Below are positions 61,420 to 64,000 of a stretch of 64,000 nt of DNA, piece by piece. A model generated the notes under the pieces. That model did no database searches, was not told where the DNA came from, and saw only the letters and a list, made by a program, of their open reading frames with translations. Within the stretch, counting starts at the first letter, position 1. Each line of letters starts with the position of its first letter. The position numbers and the translations under genes are program-made. The stretch lies in the NCBI GenBank assembly GCA_031216915.1, contig CM062296.1:793285823-793349822 (forward strand), in the 5' to 3' direction. This DNA comes from Pictodentalium vernedei (taxonomy: Eukaryota; Mollusca; Scaphopoda; Dentaliida; Dentaliidae).

Positions 61420-62060
61420 AACATTTTTCCGTCAAAGTTTTCTTAGCTTCTATGAAAGGGAATGATTTTATATTTGATCTGCTGCTTCATAATGATGAGT
61501 TGTATCGTGTAAGCAATTTTCAGATCTGCTGTGCAGTCACTTCCTGTTTGCCGATACTTTGAAATTTTACTGTACCCACTGAACATTGAAATTTTCCGTC
61601 AAGGTTTTCTCGGTTTCTATGCAACGGATTGATTTTATATTTGGTCTGCTGCTTCATTATGATGAGTTGTATCGTGTAAGTAATTTTCAGATCTGCCGTG
61701 CAGCCACCCCTGTTTGCCGATACTTTGAAATTTTACTGTACCCACTGAACATTGAAATTTTTCGTCAAACTTTTCTCGGCTTCTATGCAAGGGATTGATT
61801 TTATATTTGGTCTGCTGCTTCATAATGATGAGTTGCATCATGTAAGCAATTTTCAGATCTGCCGTGCAGCCACTTCCTGTTTGCCGATACTTTGAAATTT
61901 TACTGTACCCACTGAACATTGAAATTTTTCGTCAAACTTTTCTCGGCTTCTATGCAAGGGATTGATTTTATATTTCATCTGGAGCCTGATAATGATCAGT
62001 TGTATCGTGTATGCAATTTTCAGATCTGCCGTGCAGCCACTTCCTGTTTGCCGATTCAAT
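61420..62060. repeat. Tandem array R3, ~166-bp unit, nearly four copies
   Basis: Units share TTCTATGCAAGGGATTGATT, CAGATCTGCCGTGCAGCCAC and CCCACTGAACATTGAAATTT. GAACATTGAA recurs at about 61581, 61747 and 61914, giving 166-167-bp spacing. It is preceded by GTCCGTCC-rich sequence (61375-61420), a style also seen at the start of R1. Confidence 0.85.
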
Positions 62061-62204
62061 TACATGCAGCGCGCAGGTCCAGACCTGGTATTGGTCTTGT
62101 TATTTTTGTAATTATTTCTTCGCCATCAGAAGTTCTTGTTCTTGGTTTCTTTTATGTTTTAGGTCTCATAATCAACAGAACAGCATGGGTGGTGGTGTAT
62201 TTCA

Positions 62205-62267
62205 TCCCTTGAATGCAAGAAGGCTTTGCAATGCTAAAGCATTGCAAAGCCTTTTTGCACTCAAGGG
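62205..62267. repeat. Hairpin with ~29-nt arms
   Basis: TCCCTTGAATGCAAGAAGGC through CAATGC pairs with GCATTGCAAAGCC through TCAAGGGA, with a 4-nt loop and few mismatches. Confidence 0.8.
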
Positions 62268-62625
62268 ACATATTTATCAGTTTAATATATTAACTTGGGC
62301 AAAATATAGAGACCTAAACCATTTAATTTTTATTTTTTCAAGTTTGTGTTAGTTATAAAAACAGATTATGCAGCTGCCAAAAGGACCATGCAGGAGGACC
62401 TGAGAAACAGAATTTTAACTTTTTTGCACCTAATAAAAGTTTTTTATCCCATAAATGGAAGTTTATTCTAACAATAAAAGTCTGCGACTGCGCCTTGTTT
62501 ATTTTTGGCAGTTTTGCTTGTTGATCGAATTGAACCAGTGTGCTCCTTACTTCTCGCAATGTTTTGCTGAGAGTAAGAGGCCGATTTTGCCGCGACTATC
62601 GTGTAAATTGTTTGTGGGATAAACA

Positions 62626-62768
62626 AAATAAACATCTAGTGTTTTCAAGTAAAAAATTTATTCTACTCGTAGGACTAAGAATGAAACTGACTTGCCAGAG
62701 GCTTGTCGGTTCCATTCTTAATCCTACTCGTAGAATAAATTTTTTACTTGAAAACATTATATGTTTAT
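62626..62768. repeat. Hairpin / foldback with >43-nt arms
   Basis: Arms 62641-62683 and 62713-62755 are near-exact reverse complements (TTCAAGTAAAAAATTTATTC, CTACTCGTAGGA). Weaker complementarity extends outward to ATAAACAT on both sides. Foldback MITE. Confidence 0.82.
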
Positions 62769-62850
62769 TCTATATATAACTGTATTACAGTTATTTGTCA
62801 CACTCCGATTAGTATGATGAAAAAATTACTGTCATATGGGATATTATAAG

Positions 62851-62984
62851 TTATGGGGCTTTCAGGGGATGGATATGGTGTGATATAAGGCGAAGTGAGA
62901 TCAATATTAGGCGCGGCCTTCGGCCTAATATTGATCTCGCTGAGCCTTATATCACACCATATCTGCCCCCTGAAAGCCCCATAA
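62851..62984. repeat. Hairpin with ~62-nt arms
   Basis: TTATGGGGCTTTCAGGGG pairs with CCCCTGAAAGCCCCATAA, and GGTGTGATATAAGGC pairs with GCCTTATATCACACC. The centre is GCGCGGCCTTC. Foldback MITE about 550 bp upstream of the WDTC1 exon. Confidence 0.85.
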
Positions 62985-63526
62985 CGTATTTATTATGCCA
63001 GTCCTTTGAAAGAGACACAACCATAAGTGTAATTTATGTTCGATATCGATCAACCTTCAAGTTCAATTATTCAAATCAGAACAACACAGATGATAAAATT
63101 TACAGTCCAGGGGGAGTAACTCAAAAATATTTGCATGAACTGAGAAAGGCAGATTATTCGGGTAAGGATTTTCACTTGAGTTTGTCTCAGACAGTGCCAG
63201 TTAGCTTCTATACATGTCGTTTTAGTGGTTTATTTATTGTATTTATTTACATTTGTTTATTAAAATTTCTCAAAGACAGGAAAAAACGTATTATAGTTGT
63301 ACGTTGCTCAACAGACACACACGCAAAATTATTTGTTGTTCGTTGAACATGCGAAATTAGGAAAAACATCGAAGCGAGCATTGGATGTCACAAACAAAAT
63401 GTCGGAACTGACCGTATATAAGCTCAGTATACGGTTAGCTCGATGTTACACGGTCTCATATACGGTCACTAGATATTGAAGCTGATTGGTCAATAACAAT
63501 TACTGGCATAATAATTTATATTTCAG
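62985..63526. other. WDTC1: Intron segment before the downstream WDTC1 exon
   Basis: No gene is recognised. A small inverted pair (GACCGTATATAAGC and TATACGGTTAGC) lies near 63409-63438. The acceptor ATAATTTATATTTCAG ends at 63526. Confidence 0.5.
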
Positions 63527-63762
63527 GGATGGAGATCTTTATGCTGCACTACGAGACTGCCACACTGCCTTACAGAAAGACCCCAATCACCTTAAAGCTC
63601 ATTTTCGCCTGGCAAGGTGTTTGTATGAACTTTCTTGGCCTCAAGAGGCACATGACTGTTTACAAGAGTTCCAGTCTAAATTTCCTGACTATGCAAAAAG
63701 CCATGCTTGTGAAGCATTGGATAGAGATATTAAGGCAGCGATATATTCAAAAACAGAAGAAG
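63527..63762 (+). CDS. WDTC1: WDTC1-like exon encoding further TPR units
   Basis: A 236-bp internal exon. Acceptor TATTTCAG|G at 63526/63527; donor GAAG|GTAAAT at 63762/63763, leaving one base of the next codon. It completes the Trp codon begun in the exon at 2761-2943 and reads DGDLYAALRDCHTALQ, DPNHLKAHFRLARCLYELSW, AHDCLQEFQSKFPDYA and ALDRDIKAAIYSK. From memory vertebrate WDTC1 has DGDHYDALRDC, HLKAHFRLARCLFELKY, then ALGRDITAALFSK, a close match. TPR consensus residues (G/A/Y/L pattern) are visible in HLKAHFRLARCLYEL. It belongs to a DCAF-type adaptor of CUL4-DDB1. No damage is seen. Confidence 0.92.
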
Positions 63763-64000
63763 GTAAATTATTTCTTGCATAAGGCCATAAAAAATGAATA
63801 CCTAGTTCAGGATTCCTGTGGGGCCTTGGATTCAAAGAATGGCCTGGAATTCGACTAAGGGTCATTCAAGTCCTTTAAATCCTGGAATATGTGTTGCAAC
63901 GCATTGAAAAGCCTTGGATATTCATGGCATAAAAATGCTTACAAACCACATAATCATAATTATATAATTTTATATGCCAGAAGAGAAGTCATAGTCCTAA
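63763..64000 (+). other. WDTC1: Start of next WDTC1 intron
   Basis: It begins GTAAATTATT and runs past the window edge. It contains no recognisable exon or repeat. Confidence 0.6.

Larger units (their letters stand above)
61262..62412. mobile_element. TIR element X2 carrying tandem array R3
   Basis: Ends are TTCTGTTTCTCAGGCC (61262-61277) and the inverted GGACCTGAGAAACAGAA (62396-62412), with GCATG and GGCAG motifs just inside each. The end motif is the same as on X1. It has no transposase; the inside is mostly the 166-bp array (61420-62060) plus a hairpin (62205-62267). It is probably a non-autonomous relative of X1. No clear target duplication is visible. Confidence 0.6.
2944..63526 (+). 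other. WDTC1: Giant (~60.6 kb) WDTC1 intron filled with nested transposons
   Basis: The intron is bounded by donor GTATGT (2944) and acceptor ATTTCAG (ends 63526), phase 2. It splits the TPR region between Trp and Asp. Almost its whole length is accounted for by nested DIRS elements, TIR elements, tandem-array elements and hairpins listed separately. Intact splice sites and open exons suggest the host gene still works, but expression cannot be judged from sequence. Confidence 0.85.

Noticed and set aside
63131-63346. 71-codon frame upstream of the WDTC1 exon
   Set aside because: Low complexity, no splice support, and it lies in intron sequence.

Overview
This is animal nuclear DNA, not prokaryotic: host coding sequence is split by GT-AG introns, and nearly everything else is transposable-element sequence. 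Two short exons, at 2761-2943 and 63527-63762, read through in phase (Trp codon split 2+1) into the TPR region of a WDTC1-like protein (WD and tetratricopeptide repeats protein, a CUL4-DDB1 adaptor). The window is therefore mostly one ~60.6 kb intron of WDTC1. Tandem-array repeats beginning AGCTCAACTTG, TTAAACACCAATAAATAAA SINE-type tails and DIRS elements all suggest a marine invertebrate, perhaps a mollusc; I cannot fix the species.

The intron is filled by DIRS-type tyrosine-recombinase (YR) retrotransposons, all on the + strand. Each full copy has a left inverted terminal repeat (ITR), a ~0.9 kb leader, a Cys/His plus Arg-rich gag-like ORF, RT-RNase H, YR, a 3' UTR with a G-tract, an internal complementary region (ICR) and a right ITR. 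Copies: E0 (1-2030, cut by the window edge), A1 (6294-27561, split), B1 (7267-14271), A2 (14272-21395, looks whole), B2 (31937-38935), A3 (39366-46040), B3 (49559-56511), and an older divergent type C (28751-29210 plus 58087-60900). B copies are decayed in coding sequence yet keep both ITRs and the ICR, and sit at three separate sites, so they look like a non-autonomous lineage moved in trans.

The nesting can be read from the ends. Nest 1: a piggyBac-type MITE (6223-27733, TTAA flanks) holds A1, and A1's leader holds B1 and A2 placed end to end. Nest 2: type C is split by a DNA-transposon-like unit X1 (29221-58086). X1 holds a tandem-array element (29737-31847), B2, a broken gene for an uncharacterised transposase-like protein (pieces at 38939-39365, 46041-49484 and 56688-56895) interrupted by A3, and a second piggyBac MITE (49489-56683) that holds B3. 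A hAT-type MITE with a perfect 8-bp target duplication lies between the nests. The last 3 kb before the downstream exon hold a shorter TIR element with a 166-bp array and three long hairpins.

The most interesting signals are: DIRS insertion at a palindromic A-run/T-run target in three separate loci; re-use of one target giving a B1-A2 head-to-tail junction that mimics a DIRS circle junction; a mosaic A/B gag in two B copies; ITRs carrying two perfect palindromes resembling NRF-1 and E2F sites; and a ~640-codon second open frame over the RT gene.
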